A DNA stretch of 22,975 bases, from the NCBI GenBank assembly GCA_023427845.1, contig JAEYZX010000138.1, positions 1-22,975 on the forward strand, written 5' to 3'. This DNA is from Bacteroidota bacterium (GTDB taxonomy: Bacteria > Bacteroidota > Bacteroidia > Flavobacteriales > Flavobacteriaceae). The notes beneath the pieces were generated by a model. That model was not told the origin of the DNA, made no database searches, and saw only the letters and a program-made list of their open reading frames with translations. Shown in pieces: positions 15,454 to 22,652 of the stretch (the stretch's first letter is position 1; every line of letters begins with the position of its first letter). A program made the translations under genes and the position numbers.

Positions 15454-15521
15454 CCCGCTCTCCGCTGTATCTTTTGCTTTCTAAAGAAAAAAGCAAAAGG
15501 ATGCCGCTGCGATCAGGGCTA
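15454..15521 (+). repeat. Dispersed hairpin element, copy B
   Basis: CCCGCTCTCCGCTGTAT leads into a perfect 10-bp stem (CTTTTGCTTT at 15471-15480, AAAGCAAAAG at 15490-15499) and then GGATGCCGCTGCGATCAGGG ending in CTA. It shares flanks with copies A (5375-5449) and C (622-710). It lies in the divergent gap between the PLP enzyme and the NYN-LOTUS gene. Confidence 0.75.
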
Positions 15522-15555
15522 GGGCAATTGAGATTATTGTATATTTGTCCTCGAC

Positions 15556-15786
15556 AGGCACGGTCGCAGATGAAGTAGCCAGTAGGCAATGAACTGCAAG
15601 TCGAAGTCACAGATGAAGTAGCCAGTAGGCAGTGGCAGTAGGCAATGAGCTGCAAGTCGCGGTCGCAGATGAAGTAGACAGTAGGCAGTGGCAGTAGGCA
15701 GTGGCAGTAGGCAATGAGTTGCAAGTCGAAGTCGAAGTCGCAGATGAACTGGGCAGTGAGGAGAACAGTAGGCAGCAAGCAGCCTT
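15556..15786 (+). repeat. Nested tandem array (GCAGATGAAGTAG / GGCAGTA units)
   Basis: Four imperfect units begin (G/A)CAGATGAA(G)T and run through CAGTAGGCA, then ATGAnCTGCAAGTCG and GTC. Inside each unit a 13-mer, GTGGCAGTAGGCA, is present zero, one or two times, and a GAAGTC hexamer once or twice. The last unit decays into GGCAGCAAGCAGCC. Copy-number variation at two levels suggests slippage. No credible gene crosses the array. It occupies much of the 594-bp gene-free stretch 15,352-15,945, which otherwise holds the PLP-enzyme promoter, hairpin copy B and the CCCTTAT array. Confidence 0.85.
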
Positions 15787-15836
15787 CATAACAGAATCGA
15801 TCTCGAAAAATATATTATATAAGTTATCATCATATG

Positions 15837-15907
15837 CCTTATGCCTTATCCCATTTGCCTTATCCCTTATCCCTTATCCCTTATCCCTCATCCCTTATCC
15901 CTTTTAC
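15837..15907 (+). repeat. Second CCCTTAT heptamer array
   Basis: Degenerate units (GCCTTAT, CCCATTT) lead into four exact CCCTTAT copies, then CCCTCAT, CCCTTAT and CCCTTTT. It ends about 40 bp before the NYN-LOTUS start codon, in the same orientation as the array at 1-57 relative to its downstream gene. Confidence 0.88.
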
Positions 15908-15945
15908 CTAACCTATTCCCTATACAAACCTCAAACCGATAAAAA

Positions 15946-16752
15946 ATGCCCGATCCAAAAGAACTAAAACTAGCGGTACTCATCGATGCCGACAATGTTC
16001 CGTACAGCAATGTAAAAGGAATGATGGAGGAAATTGCGAAATTCGGCACGCCAACTACCAAGCGTATCTATGCCGACTGGACGCGACCGAATGCAACAGG
16101 CTGGAAAGGCGTGCTTCTGGAACATGCGATTACTCCCGTACAGCAATACAGCTATACAACAGGCAAAAACTCATCCGATTCTGCGCTGATTATCGATGCC
16201 ATGGATTTGCTTTACGCCGGAAAAGTCGATGGTTTCTGCATCGTATCGAGCGACAGCGATTTTACAAGGCTTGCAATACGCCTGCGGGAATCCGGAATGC
16301 GCGTAATCGGAATCGGTGAAAAGAAAACACCTGTATCGTTGATTTCAGCATGCGACCGTTTTATTTTTCTTGAAGTCCTTGATGGAGCAACCAAGCCAAA
16401 ACATAAGAAAAGACAATCGCCAACCGACAAGAAACCTGTCGAAAAAATTTCGGGACGGTCAACGCCCAAACCAGCCGAAAAGACGCCACCAAAAACTTAC
16501 GAAATTGGCGAGGATACGATTGAAATAATCGAGTCGACCATAGACGACATAGCCGATGACGACGGCTGGGCATTCCTTGGCGATGTCGGTAACCTGATTG
16601 TTAGAAAGCGCCCTGAATTCGATCCGCGGAATTACGGTTTTCCGAAACTGACACCAATGATGAAATCCTTAACCGACATCTTGGAAATCGATGAACGTGA
16701 ATCGGATAAAAAAGGCATCAAGCACGTCTTTGTCCGCCTCAAATACACTTGA
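15946..16752 (+). CDS. NYN (PIN-like) domain plus LOTUS/OST-HTH domain protein
   Basis: This 268-residue protein has two domains. The N-terminal NYN/LabA-type PIN-like nuclease domain (about 6-150) begins LAVLIDADNVPYSNVKGMM, with Asp14 and Asp16. It continues with KRIYADWTRPNATGWKGVL and SDSALIIDAMDLLY, and reaches IVSSDSDFTRLAIRLRE with Asp103 and Asp105; these acidic residues form the expected metal site. A Lys/Pro-rich linker (about 150-180) follows, then a LOTUS/OST-HTH domain (about 185-268) with DGWAFLGDVGNLIVRKRPEF and YGFPKLTPMMKSL. LOTUS domains bind RNA, and bacterial NYN-LOTUS proteins are predicted RNases or RNA-processing factors. The target is unknown. It is monocistronic with a C-rich, repeat-bearing leader. 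Confidence 0.9.
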   Translation: MPDPKELKLAVLIDADNVPYSNVKGMMEEIAKFGTPTTKRIYADWTRPNATGWKGVLLEHAITPVQQYSYTTGKNSSDSALIIDAMDLLYAGKVDGFCIVSSDSDFTRLAIRLRESGMRVIGIGEKKTPVSLISACDRFIFLEVLDGATKPKHKKRQSPTDKKPVEKISGRSTPKPAEKTPPKTYEIGEDTIEIIESTIDDIADDDGWAFLGDVGNLIVRKRPEFDPRNYGFPKLTPMMKSLTDILEIDERESDKKGIKHVFVRLKYT

Positions 16753-16839
16753 TAAAAAAATATATGATTTCACGATAATTATGTAACAATACACAATGGG
16801 TGAAGTTGCAATTTTGTAGTAAACGTTAAAATTTCGATT

Positions 16840-17199
16840 ATGAAAACTACATTTAAAATCATGCTGCTCGCAATTGCAACGGCGTCAATTTCATGCAACG
16901 ATAAAAACAGTTCGGGAAATACAACTGCAGAAGGTACAGAAGTTTATGATCAGCGGCCACATCAAAATGACGCATCACAATCGGGCAACACCGACTCAAT
17001 TATGAGTCCGGGTAGCAACGCTGGCGATATCAAAGCAGGAAACACCGGAACCGACGCTAATATGCAGAACCAGAGCAATACACACGGTTATGATACGCAA
17101 CGTGGCGACAACGGTACAGGTTCGACCAACGGAACCGGAACCGCAGCGGGAACTTCGGGCACTGGCTCGGGATCGGTTGGCGGTGGCACAGGACGATAA
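16840..17199 (+). CDS. Small Gly/Thr/Asn-rich lipoprotein
   Basis: This 119-residue protein has a lipoprotein signal, MKTTFKIMLLAIATASISC, with Cys19 as the lipidation site. The mature part is low-complexity and hydrophilic, starting NDKNSSGNTTAEGTEVYD. Its tail, about 85-119, is almost entirely Gly, Thr, Ser, Asn and Ala (NGTGSTNGTGTAAGTSGTG). It is likely a disordered surface or periplasmic lipoprotein with no enzymatic motif. The family is not recognised. It is bounded downstream by a clear terminator and stands alone between the NYN-LOTUS and receiver genes. Confidence 0.75.
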   Translation: MKTTFKIMLLAIATASISCNDKNSSGNTTAEGTEVYDQRPHQNDASQSGNTDSIMSPGSNAGDIKAGNTGTDANMQNQSNTHGYDTQRGDNGTGSTNGTGTAAGTSGTGSGSVGGGTGR

Positions 17200-17218
17200 A
17201 CGTAAAGCCGTATTTGTT

Positions 17219-17249
17219 AAATCTGTCTTCCGGACAGATTTTTTTTTGC
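17219..17249 (+). terminator. Rho-independent terminator
   Basis: AAATCTGTC (17219-17227) pairs with GACAGATTT (17233-17241) around a 5-nt loop, and the stem runs directly into a T tract. It ends transcription of the Gly/Thr-rich lipoprotein gene. Confidence 0.88.
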
Positions 17250-17363
17250 GAATTTGTTAAATAAAACAAAAATTTTATTAATTTTACTGTTCGACTTTTC
17301 AGGAATTATGCCTGATTCCCTAATTCAGGTGGTTAATCATTGCGAATTTCAAAATTAAAAAGC

Positions 17364-17810
17364 ATGATTGGAAACAACCCCGCCGTTAAGATTATCCTGA
17401 CCGATGACGATGCCGACGACCGCATCATTTTTCAGGACGCATTTCAGGAATTAAACATCCAGAACGACCTTACTATGTTTTCAAATGGTGATGAGTTGAT
17501 GGAATACCTGAAGTCGCACACCAACGACCTTCCGCAACTGCTTTTCCTCGATCTAAACATGCCGCGCAAAAGTGGACTACAATGCCTTCACGAAATAAGG
17601 CGCGATAAACGATTGAAAGATCTACTGGTTGCAATCTATTCTACATCATCCTCTGAAGGTGAAATTGAAAAATCGTTTGATGGCGGTGCAAACCTCTACA
17701 TCAAAAAGCCATCGGAATATAACAAACTCAAAAAAATCATAAGCCAGGTTATCGAAAATAACTCTCAGGTAGCGCGCCGCAATCGCTCAAAATTTTTCTT
17801 CAATCTGTAA
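17364..17810 (+). CDS. Stand-alone response-regulator receiver protein
   Basis: This 148-residue single REC domain follows the layout of Rcp1-type regulators. The acidic cluster is LTDDDADDR near residues 12-20, the phosphoacceptor is Asp63 in FLDLNMPRKSG, the switch Thr/Ser lies in IYSTSSSEGE, and the conserved Lys lies in YIKKPSEYNK. There is no DNA-binding or enzymatic output domain, so it probably acts through protein contact or as a phosphorelay shuttle. The ATG at 17364 is preferred over the TTG at 17340. No kinase is adjacent; the nearest is the PAS kinase at 20,468-22,411 on the other strand, and pairing with it is speculation. Confidence 0.9.
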   Translation: MIGNNPAVKIILTDDDADDRIIFQDAFQELNIQNDLTMFSNGDELMEYLKSHTNDLPQLLFLDLNMPRKSGLQCLHEIRRDKRLKDLLVAIYSTSSSEGEIEKSFDGGANLYIKKPSEYNKLKKIISQVIENNSQVARRNRSKFFFNL

Positions 17811-17954
17811 TCGGCCTATTAATAATCCTGAAAACCAGAACGGCCCAAACATTTTTGAGAGTATTTTCTACGTTAATACATTGTGAAAGTTCGGCACATT
17901 CACTTTGATTGTGCAATACGGTTCTTTAAATTTAATGTGCTAAAAATCACAGTC

Positions 17955-19205
17955 ATGAATTACGCTATAAAACTTATGTTGACCGCTTCGATTGTTTTAA
18001 TGTCGAACTGCAACAACAAAACAGAAGATAATGCAGCAACAACCGATACTACAACGGCCGAAACCGATCAAAACGGAACTTTACCACCGGTCGAATCACA
18101 GTCGCCCAACACCGATTACAAACCTGCATTCGAAGGTCAAACACGAATCGCGGGCGTAAAAACCAAAACCCCGTTTGAAGGCAAAGTCATAAACGATAAT
18201 TTGAAGCGCCCGTGGGGAATAACCACGTTACCGGACGGCCGCCTGCTGATCACGCAAAAGGATGGTGACATGGTTATTGCGACTACGACAGGCGCATTGG
18301 GAACACCCATAACCGGCATCCCTGACGTGAACCCTCAAGGACAAGGCGGCCTCCTGGGTGTAACCGTCGACCCGAATTTCAATTCAAACAGGATGGTATA
18401 TTGGACATTTTCATTAAAAACTTCCGATGGAAATCAAACTGCGGTCGCAAAAGGCCGATTGTCAAATGATGAGAAAAAAATTGAGAACGCTACCGTGATC
18501 TATAAAGCATTGCCGGCCTACAATGGTACATTGCATTATGGATCGAGGATTTTGTTTGATCGTGATGGCAACCTTGTCGTAAGCACCGGTGAGCGATCCG
18601 ACCTTGTAACGCGACCGCAGGCACAAAGCCTCAACTCGGCGTTGGGAAAAGTCGTCAGGATCACGACCGACGGAAAACCGGCATCCGGAAATCCGTTCAC
18701 GAACCAGTCCGGCGCAAAGCCCGAAATTTATTCATACGGTCATCGCAATCCGCAGGGTTTGGCGTTCCATCCTGAAACAGGCGACCTGTGGGAAAATGAA
18801 ATGGGTCCTAAAGGCGGCGATGAGCTGAACTTGATAAAACCGGGAAAAAATTACGGCTGGCCGATAATCGGATACGGAATTGAATACAGCGGTGCCAAGG
18901 TCGGCGACGGAATTACCCAAAAAGCCGGAATGGAACAACCCGTATATTACTGGGATCCGGTAATATCGAGCAGCGGAATGACTTTTTATAGCGGGGACGC
19001 GATCCCTGAATGGAAAAACAATCTATTCATTTGCGGACTAAGCAGCAGGCACATCATCCGATTAGTGATCGAGAATAATCGTGTAACGGGAGAAGAACGT
19101 TTATTGGAAAACGAAGGACAGCGCTTTCGCGACATTACGGAGGGGACAGATGGAGCGCTATATGCGGTGACCGACGAAGGAGGACTTTATCGGCTAGGCA
19201 AATAA
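17955..19205 (+). CDS. PQQ-dependent aldose sugar dehydrogenase-like lipoprotein
   Basis: From the ATG at 17955 the protein is 416 residues with a lipoprotein signal (Cys19 in LMSNC), a Thr/Asn-rich linker to about 55, then the GSDH/Asd six-bladed propeller (PF07995). Family motifs include RPWGITTLPDGRLLITQKDG, QGGLLGVTVDPNF, LHYGSRILFDRDGNLVVSTG (the His lies where family members place the catalytic base) and RNPQGLAFHPETGDLWENEM. It ends with GGDELNLIKPGKNYGWPIIG and SSRHIIRL. Members oxidise aldose sugars with PQQ as cofactor in the periplasm. Whether this one binds PQQ is not certain, and no PQQ synthesis genes are nearby. The GTG at 17883 would add residues before the signal and is rejected. 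A terminator follows. Confidence 0.9.
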   Translation: MNYAIKLMLTASIVLMSNCNNKTEDNAATTDTTTAETDQNGTLPPVESQSPNTDYKPAFEGQTRIAGVKTKTPFEGKVINDNLKRPWGITTLPDGRLLITQKDGDMVIATTTGALGTPITGIPDVNPQGQGGLLGVTVDPNFNSNRMVYWTFSLKTSDGNQTAVAKGRLSNDEKKIENATVIYKALPAYNGTLHYGSRILFDRDGNLVVSTGERSDLVTRPQAQSLNSALGKVVRITTDGKPASGNPFTNQSGAKPEIYSYGHRNPQGLAFHPETGDLWENEMGPKGGDELNLIKPGKNYGWPIIGYGIEYSGAKVGDGITQKAGMEQPVYYWDPVISSSGMTFYSGDAIPEWKNNLFICGLSSRHIIRLVIENNRVTGEERLLENEGQRFRDITEGTDGALYAVTDEGGLYRLGK

Positions 19206-19210
19206 TAAAT

Positions 19211-19240
19211 TAAAAATCCGCCTTAACGGCGGATTATTTT
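19211..19240. terminator. Bidirectional terminator between convergent genes
   Basis: AATCCGCC (19215-19222) pairs with GGCGGATT (19228-19235), flanked by a T run on the plus side and by A/T-rich sequence that gives TTTTTA on the minus side. It separates the sugar dehydrogenase gene from the convergent gene at 19,241-19,621. Confidence 0.82.
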
Positions 19241-19621
19241 TTATGCGAAACTGAGATGCGAAACATTGTCCTGGGTTTGATCGTTAGCCAACTTTAATTT
19301 TCCCGATTCAATTTCGGAAATTGCCTTCAGATAAATCAGGTCGTGGTCTACTTCAAGGGTCGCGACCGCATCATCACTGACTGAAAGCGTTACAGCTACC
19401 ATCGTAGTCGCCCCGTCTTCACCTCCTACCAATAAATCCTGATCATGCAGTTGGGTTTCGACATCATCGTCGCCATCATCCTCGATTAGTTTGTCGAAAT
19501 CGGCTGACCGATTCTTCAGTCGTTGAACGACCATCTCAGATATTTCGTCATTACTATACAGGTCGCCGTTTGCAGTAAGCAATTCGCCTTCTATTTTAAA
19601 TTGAGCGGTAAGTTTTCTCAT
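19241..19621 (-). CDS. Acidic hypothetical protein
   Basis: This 126-residue protein has no signal peptide or membrane helix. It begins MRKLTAQFKIEGELLTANG with alternating beta-like strands. A strongly acidic central segment follows (DDGDDDVETQLHDQDL, about 48-63), then a beta-like region MVAVTLSVSDDAVATLEVDH and a helical segment YLKAISEIESGKLKL. I do not recognise the family. It is probably cytosolic. The stop codon lies against the shared terminator. The 222-bp upstream gap, shared with the divergent small membrane protein gene, has no clean Bacteroidetes promoter that I can see. Confidence 0.7.
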   Translation of the reverse strand: MRKLTAQFKIEGELLTANGDLYSNDEISEMVVQRLKNRSADFDKLIEDDGDDDVETQLHDQDLLVGGEDGATTMVAVTLSVSDDAVATLEVDHDLIYLKAISEIESGKLKLANDQTQDNVSHLSFA

Positions 19622-19846
19622 AGCTTTATGTATTTGATTCCTACAATAAATTTATTTAAAAACAACGGCTTCTGCGATCGCTTTAACTTTTCATTCTAAG
19701 TATTTTGATAATTAAGCGACCTTAATCAAAATCTTACTAAAATTTACCATTCGGCTGATATTTATACGCTTCATCGATTGTAAGCGCCTCGTTCCCTGTG
19801 GCGTATGAATTGTTGTTATATTTAGGCAATACAAAAATATAGCGTG

Positions 19847-20047
19847 ATGGACACTCAAAAAAAGATCAGCATCTCATTGCTTGCAGTAGGATTTCTGCTA
19901 ATAGTTTATGGCATTTACCGAATGACCACCGCTCCTGAACTTACAGACGCGGTCGGGCGCGAAGACCAAACCGGCATGTACCTGCTGTCGGTCGGCGCTG
20001 TACTTGCAATCTTTGTTACAGGTTCGATGGTTGGCAAAAAATCGTAA
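19847..20047 (+). CDS. Small two-helix membrane protein
   Basis: This 66-residue protein has a short charged N-terminus (MDTQKK) and two hydrophobic helices, at about 7-25 (ISISLLAVGFLLIVYGIY) and about 44-60 (MYLLSVGAVLAIFVTGSM). The loop between them is polar (TTAPELTDAVGREDQTG). A GTG immediately before the ATG is an alternative start. The ATG is preferred. It ends in a short basic KKS. No family is recognised. It stands alone, convergent with the downstream two-component operon. Confidence 0.65.
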   Translation: MDTQKKISISLLAVGFLLIVYGIYRMTTAPELTDAVGREDQTGMYLLSVGAVLAIFVTGSMVGKKS

Positions 20048-20057
20048 AGTCAGCGAT

Positions 20058-20459
20058 TTACTTTTCGATAAAAAGCCCTGCCATGTTTTCGGCAGTCAGG
20101 GGCTTTGAAATAAATCCGCGTACCAGTGGGTCTTCTTCTGCTTTTTGTTTATCCCGCAAATCTACCGACGAAGACACGATATAAATCGAAAAACTTTCGT
20201 GTTCGAACTGATCCAACTTTTTAAATTCATCAAGGAATTCCCAACCGGTCATCGAGGGCATGTTGATATCGAGCAGCAGAATTACAGGTTCTTTTGCTGT
20301 GTCGTTGGTGTAATAGGTTTTTAATGCAACCAGTGCCTCTTCAGGCTCTGTAAATGACATTATTTCGACGCCACCGAACACGCGGGTTATCGCAAAGCCG
20401 CAAAGCTTGTTATTAATAATGTCATCATCAACGATTAAAAAACGATTTGGGGTTTTCAT
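20058..20459 (-). CDS. Receiver-domain response regulator
   Basis: This 133-residue single REC domain has the acidic pocket IVDDDIINNKL near residues 9-19, phosphoacceptor Asp64 in LLDINMPSMTGW, the switch region IYIVSSSVDLRD and the conserved Lys in GFISKPLT. There is no output domain. It lies 8 bp downstream of the PAS histidine kinase gene on the same strand, so the two are almost certainly cotranscribed and this is the likely phosphoacceptor of that kinase. The last codons overlap a terminator-like fold. Confidence 0.92.
   Translation of the reverse strand: MKTPNRFLIVDDDIINNKLCGFAITRVFGGVEIMSFTEPEEALVALKTYYTNDTAKEPVILLLDINMPSMTGWEFLDEFKKLDQFEHESFSIYIVSSSVDLRDKQKAEEDPLVRGFISKPLTAENMAGLFIEK
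20071..20106 (-). terminator. Possible terminator inside the receiver gene end
   Basis: AAAGCCC (20072-20078) pairs with GGGCTTT (20100-20106), and TGCC with GGCA, with a 5-nt bulge on one side. On the minus strand five Ts follow. It lies within the last codons of the receiver gene, so it would end the kinase-receiver transcript very close to the stop codon. Confidence 0.4.
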
Positions 20460-20467
20460 TTTTGGGT

Positions 20468-22411
20468 TTATAGTTTTGTAAATTGTATTCTGAATTCTGT
20501 GCCTTTGTCGATTTCACTGTGTACACTGATCGTACCACCAAGAATTTCTACCTGCGTCTTGACCATAAAAAGTCCAAGTCCTTTACCATCAACGTGATTG
20601 TGGAACCGTTTGTAAAGTCCGAACACCTGATCAGCCTTCGTCTCAAGATCGATTCCAATTCCATTATCGCTGAAAACCAAGGTCAATCCGTTTTCAGAAA
20701 TTTGGCTGCTAATGTGAATGATTGGATTTACATCGTCGCGCCGGTACTTTATGCTGTTCACTATCAAATTATAGAAGATACTGTGCAGATAGCTTTTGAT
20801 GGAATTAATCGAACCGACTTCAAAGTTGGTTTTGATCGTTACGTCCTGCTGCTGGATCAATGTTGAAATCTCATTCGAAATCCCTTGTGTCAACGATGCA
20901 AAATCGATCGTTTCATGCATGTCAGGCTGGTCTTTCTTGAGCTGAAGTATTGAATTCAGATCGAAAATCACTTCGTCAAGACGACTTACCGATACAAGCA
21001 TATCGTTTGTCAGCACCTTTTTTACTTCAGTAGTATGACCTTCATAATCCAATTCTTCCGCAAGACCGATAATATTTGCGACAGGCGCGCGAAGGTTATG
21101 TGAAACCATATACGAAAATTGTTCAAGGTCCTTATTTCGACGCATGATCTGCGACATCAATGCGGCGCGTTCTTCCTCGGCACGTTTCCGTTCGGAAATG
21201 TCTTTAAAATATACCGACAAACCGTCGGGAAGCGGATAGGCGCTGACTTCAATCCAAACATTGAGTTTTTCGTAACATGCTTCAAAATGCTGCACCGTGT
21301 TTTCTTCAATTGCCTTATGGTAATGATAATGAAAGGTGCTGTCCACGGTGTCGGGAAATACGTCCCAAAGAATTTTTCCCACAACATCCTGACGTGGCAT
21401 GCCAAGAAAACGTTCGGCCTCCTTATTCCAATACGTAACGGTCCAATTCTTGTCGACAGCAAAAAAAGAATCCCCGATACTTTCAAGAATCAGGTTCTTT
21501 TCGGTAGCGATCTGCAACACTTCGAGCTGTGCCTTTTTGGTAGAATTTATGTCCTGGAAACTTCCGGTCAACCGCACACATTTACCTTCAGAAAATTCCG
21601 CTTCGCCAATGGTTCGAATCCAACATTCATTTCCTTTAGCAGTAACGATCAACAGTTCCAGATCCCACGGCGTACCAGATTCGATCGCAAGTGCAACCGC
21701 TTCCGAAATTTTATTCCGATGGTGCGCTTCCTTATAAAATTCGAACCCTTTTTTGTAATCCGGCTGGTAGTTCTCCGCGACTTCGTGAATTTCCTTTGTC
21801 ATCGGTGACCAATAGGTACTTCCGGCAACCAAATCGATATCGAACCCGCCGATCCTCGCCATATTGGTTGCATTGTCCAGAAGTTTTTCCAACGCAAATT
21901 TTTGGGTCATATCGGAAACAAGGACGAGTGAACCCTGATAATTGTTTTCACGATCAAGTATCGCGCTGATAGTAAATGCTGCCCATATCAGTTTGTTGTT
22001 GCCGGTCGAGAGACGGATGGTCAGTTTTTGAACTTTGGGCGAGGTATTGTTGATGGCGTCGCACAATCGCAATTTTGCCTCGTCGTTGAGAAACGCGTGA
22101 ATGTTATGCTTTCGGATATCGGACGATGAAATCCCTAGAATTTCGCACAACTTTTTATTTGCAAAGACGGTGTTTTGATTTTTATCCAACAACCATATAC
22201 CGTCATCCGACATCTCAAGAATTTGCCGAAATTGGAATCCGCTGTCGGGAAAAGCTTTTTCAAACGCAGTGAATAAAGGCTCATCTATAAATTCCTCGTG
22301 CCGAACATTATCGGTATCTTCAGGGAACTTATCTTCTCCTACGCGTAACTTTTCTTCTGCCTGTTTTAGTGCCAGGCTCACATCTGTACCTGATAGGTTT
22401 GTAAATTTCAT
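20468..22411 (-). CDS. Soluble PAS-domain sensor histidine kinase
   Basis: This 647-residue kinase has no predicted membrane helix, so it likely senses a cytoplasmic or diffusible signal. A PAS domain at about 57-170 (ILEMSDDGIWLLDKNQNTVF) is followed by a second at about 175-290 (PAS-fold PAC-like, MARIGGFDIDLVAG) and a third at about 300-405 (ESIGDSFFAVDKNWTVTYWN ending FKDISERKR). The HisKA domain has phospho-acceptor His438 in YMVSHNLRAPVANI, with Asn after the His where the classical HisKA H-box has Glu. The HATPase_c domain has the N box YNLIVNSIKYR, the G1 box FSDNGIGID and the G2 box GKGLGLFMV. It is followed 8 bp later by its receiver partner. The signal and output are unknown. Confidence 0.94.
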   Translation of the reverse strand: MKFTNLSGTDVSLALKQAEEKLRVGEDKFPEDTDNVRHEEFIDEPLFTAFEKAFPDSGFQFRQILEMSDDGIWLLDKNQNTVFANKKLCEILGISSSDIRKHNIHAFLNDEAKLRLCDAINNTSPKVQKLTIRLSTGNNKLIWAAFTISAILDRENNYQGSLVLVSDMTQKFALEKLLDNATNMARIGGFDIDLVAGSTYWSPMTKEIHEVAENYQPDYKKGFEFYKEAHHRNKISEAVALAIESGTPWDLELLIVTAKGNECWIRTIGEAEFSEGKCVRLTGSFQDINSTKKAQLEVLQIATEKNLILESIGDSFFAVDKNWTVTYWNKEAERFLGMPRQDVVGKILWDVFPDTVDSTFHYHYHKAIEENTVQHFEACYEKLNVWIEVSAYPLPDGLSVYFKDISERKRAEEERAALMSQIMRRNKDLEQFSYMVSHNLRAPVANIIGLAEELDYEGHTTEVKKVLTNDMLVSVSRLDEVIFDLNSILQLKKDQPDMHETIDFASLTQGISNEISTLIQQQDVTIKTNFEVGSINSIKSYLHSIFYNLIVNSIKYRRDDVNPIIHISSQISENGLTLVFSDNGIGIDLETKADQVFGLYKRFHNHVDGKGLGLFMVKTQVEILGGTISVHSEIDKGTEFRIQFTKL

Positions 22412-22466
22412 TTAGATTTTGGGGCGGTTAAACTGTTCCATTAGTCACAAAAACAATAGAATGTTG

Positions 22467-22500
22467 CAAACATAATAGGATTATTTTTTGCCGACTACAA
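22467..22500 (-). promoter_or_regulatory. Candidate promoter for the PAS kinase
   Basis: On the minus strand TTG (22500-22498), a 23-bp spacer and TATGTTTG (22474-22467) fit the Bacteroidetes consensus at the long end of normal spacing. A second exact -7 box, TACATTTG, lies at 22570-22563. Confidence 0.35.
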
Positions 22501-22631
22501 TTTTTCGATAATATCGATGAGTTACACTATTTACCATTTAACCTGCAATGACGGGCTGTGCGCAAATGTATAAATGCGGCAAATGATTGGTCGCAATCTG
22601 TTCTTTATTTAACCGAAAATCAGGAAAAGGT

Positions 22632-22639
22632 TACTTTTG
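22632..22639 (+). promoter_or_regulatory. Candidate -7 box for rdgB
   Basis: TACTTTTG is an exact TAnnTTTG match 13 bp before the rdgB ATG, implying a leader of only about 6-8 nt. No TTG is seen at the -33 distance. Confidence 0.35.
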
Positions 22640-22652
22640 TAAAAAATTCAAT

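Noticed and set aside
17883..17954. GTG start of the sugar dehydrogenase
   Set aside because: It would place 24 residues ahead of a clear lipoprotein signal peptide.
20038..20062. AAATCG/CGATTT hairpin after the small membrane protein
   Set aside because: A six-pair AT-rich stem with a broken T tract; too weak to call a terminator.
21119..21808. 229-residue ORF opposite the PAS kinase
   Set aside because: It is a shadow frame of a well-supported kinase gene, with no family resemblance.
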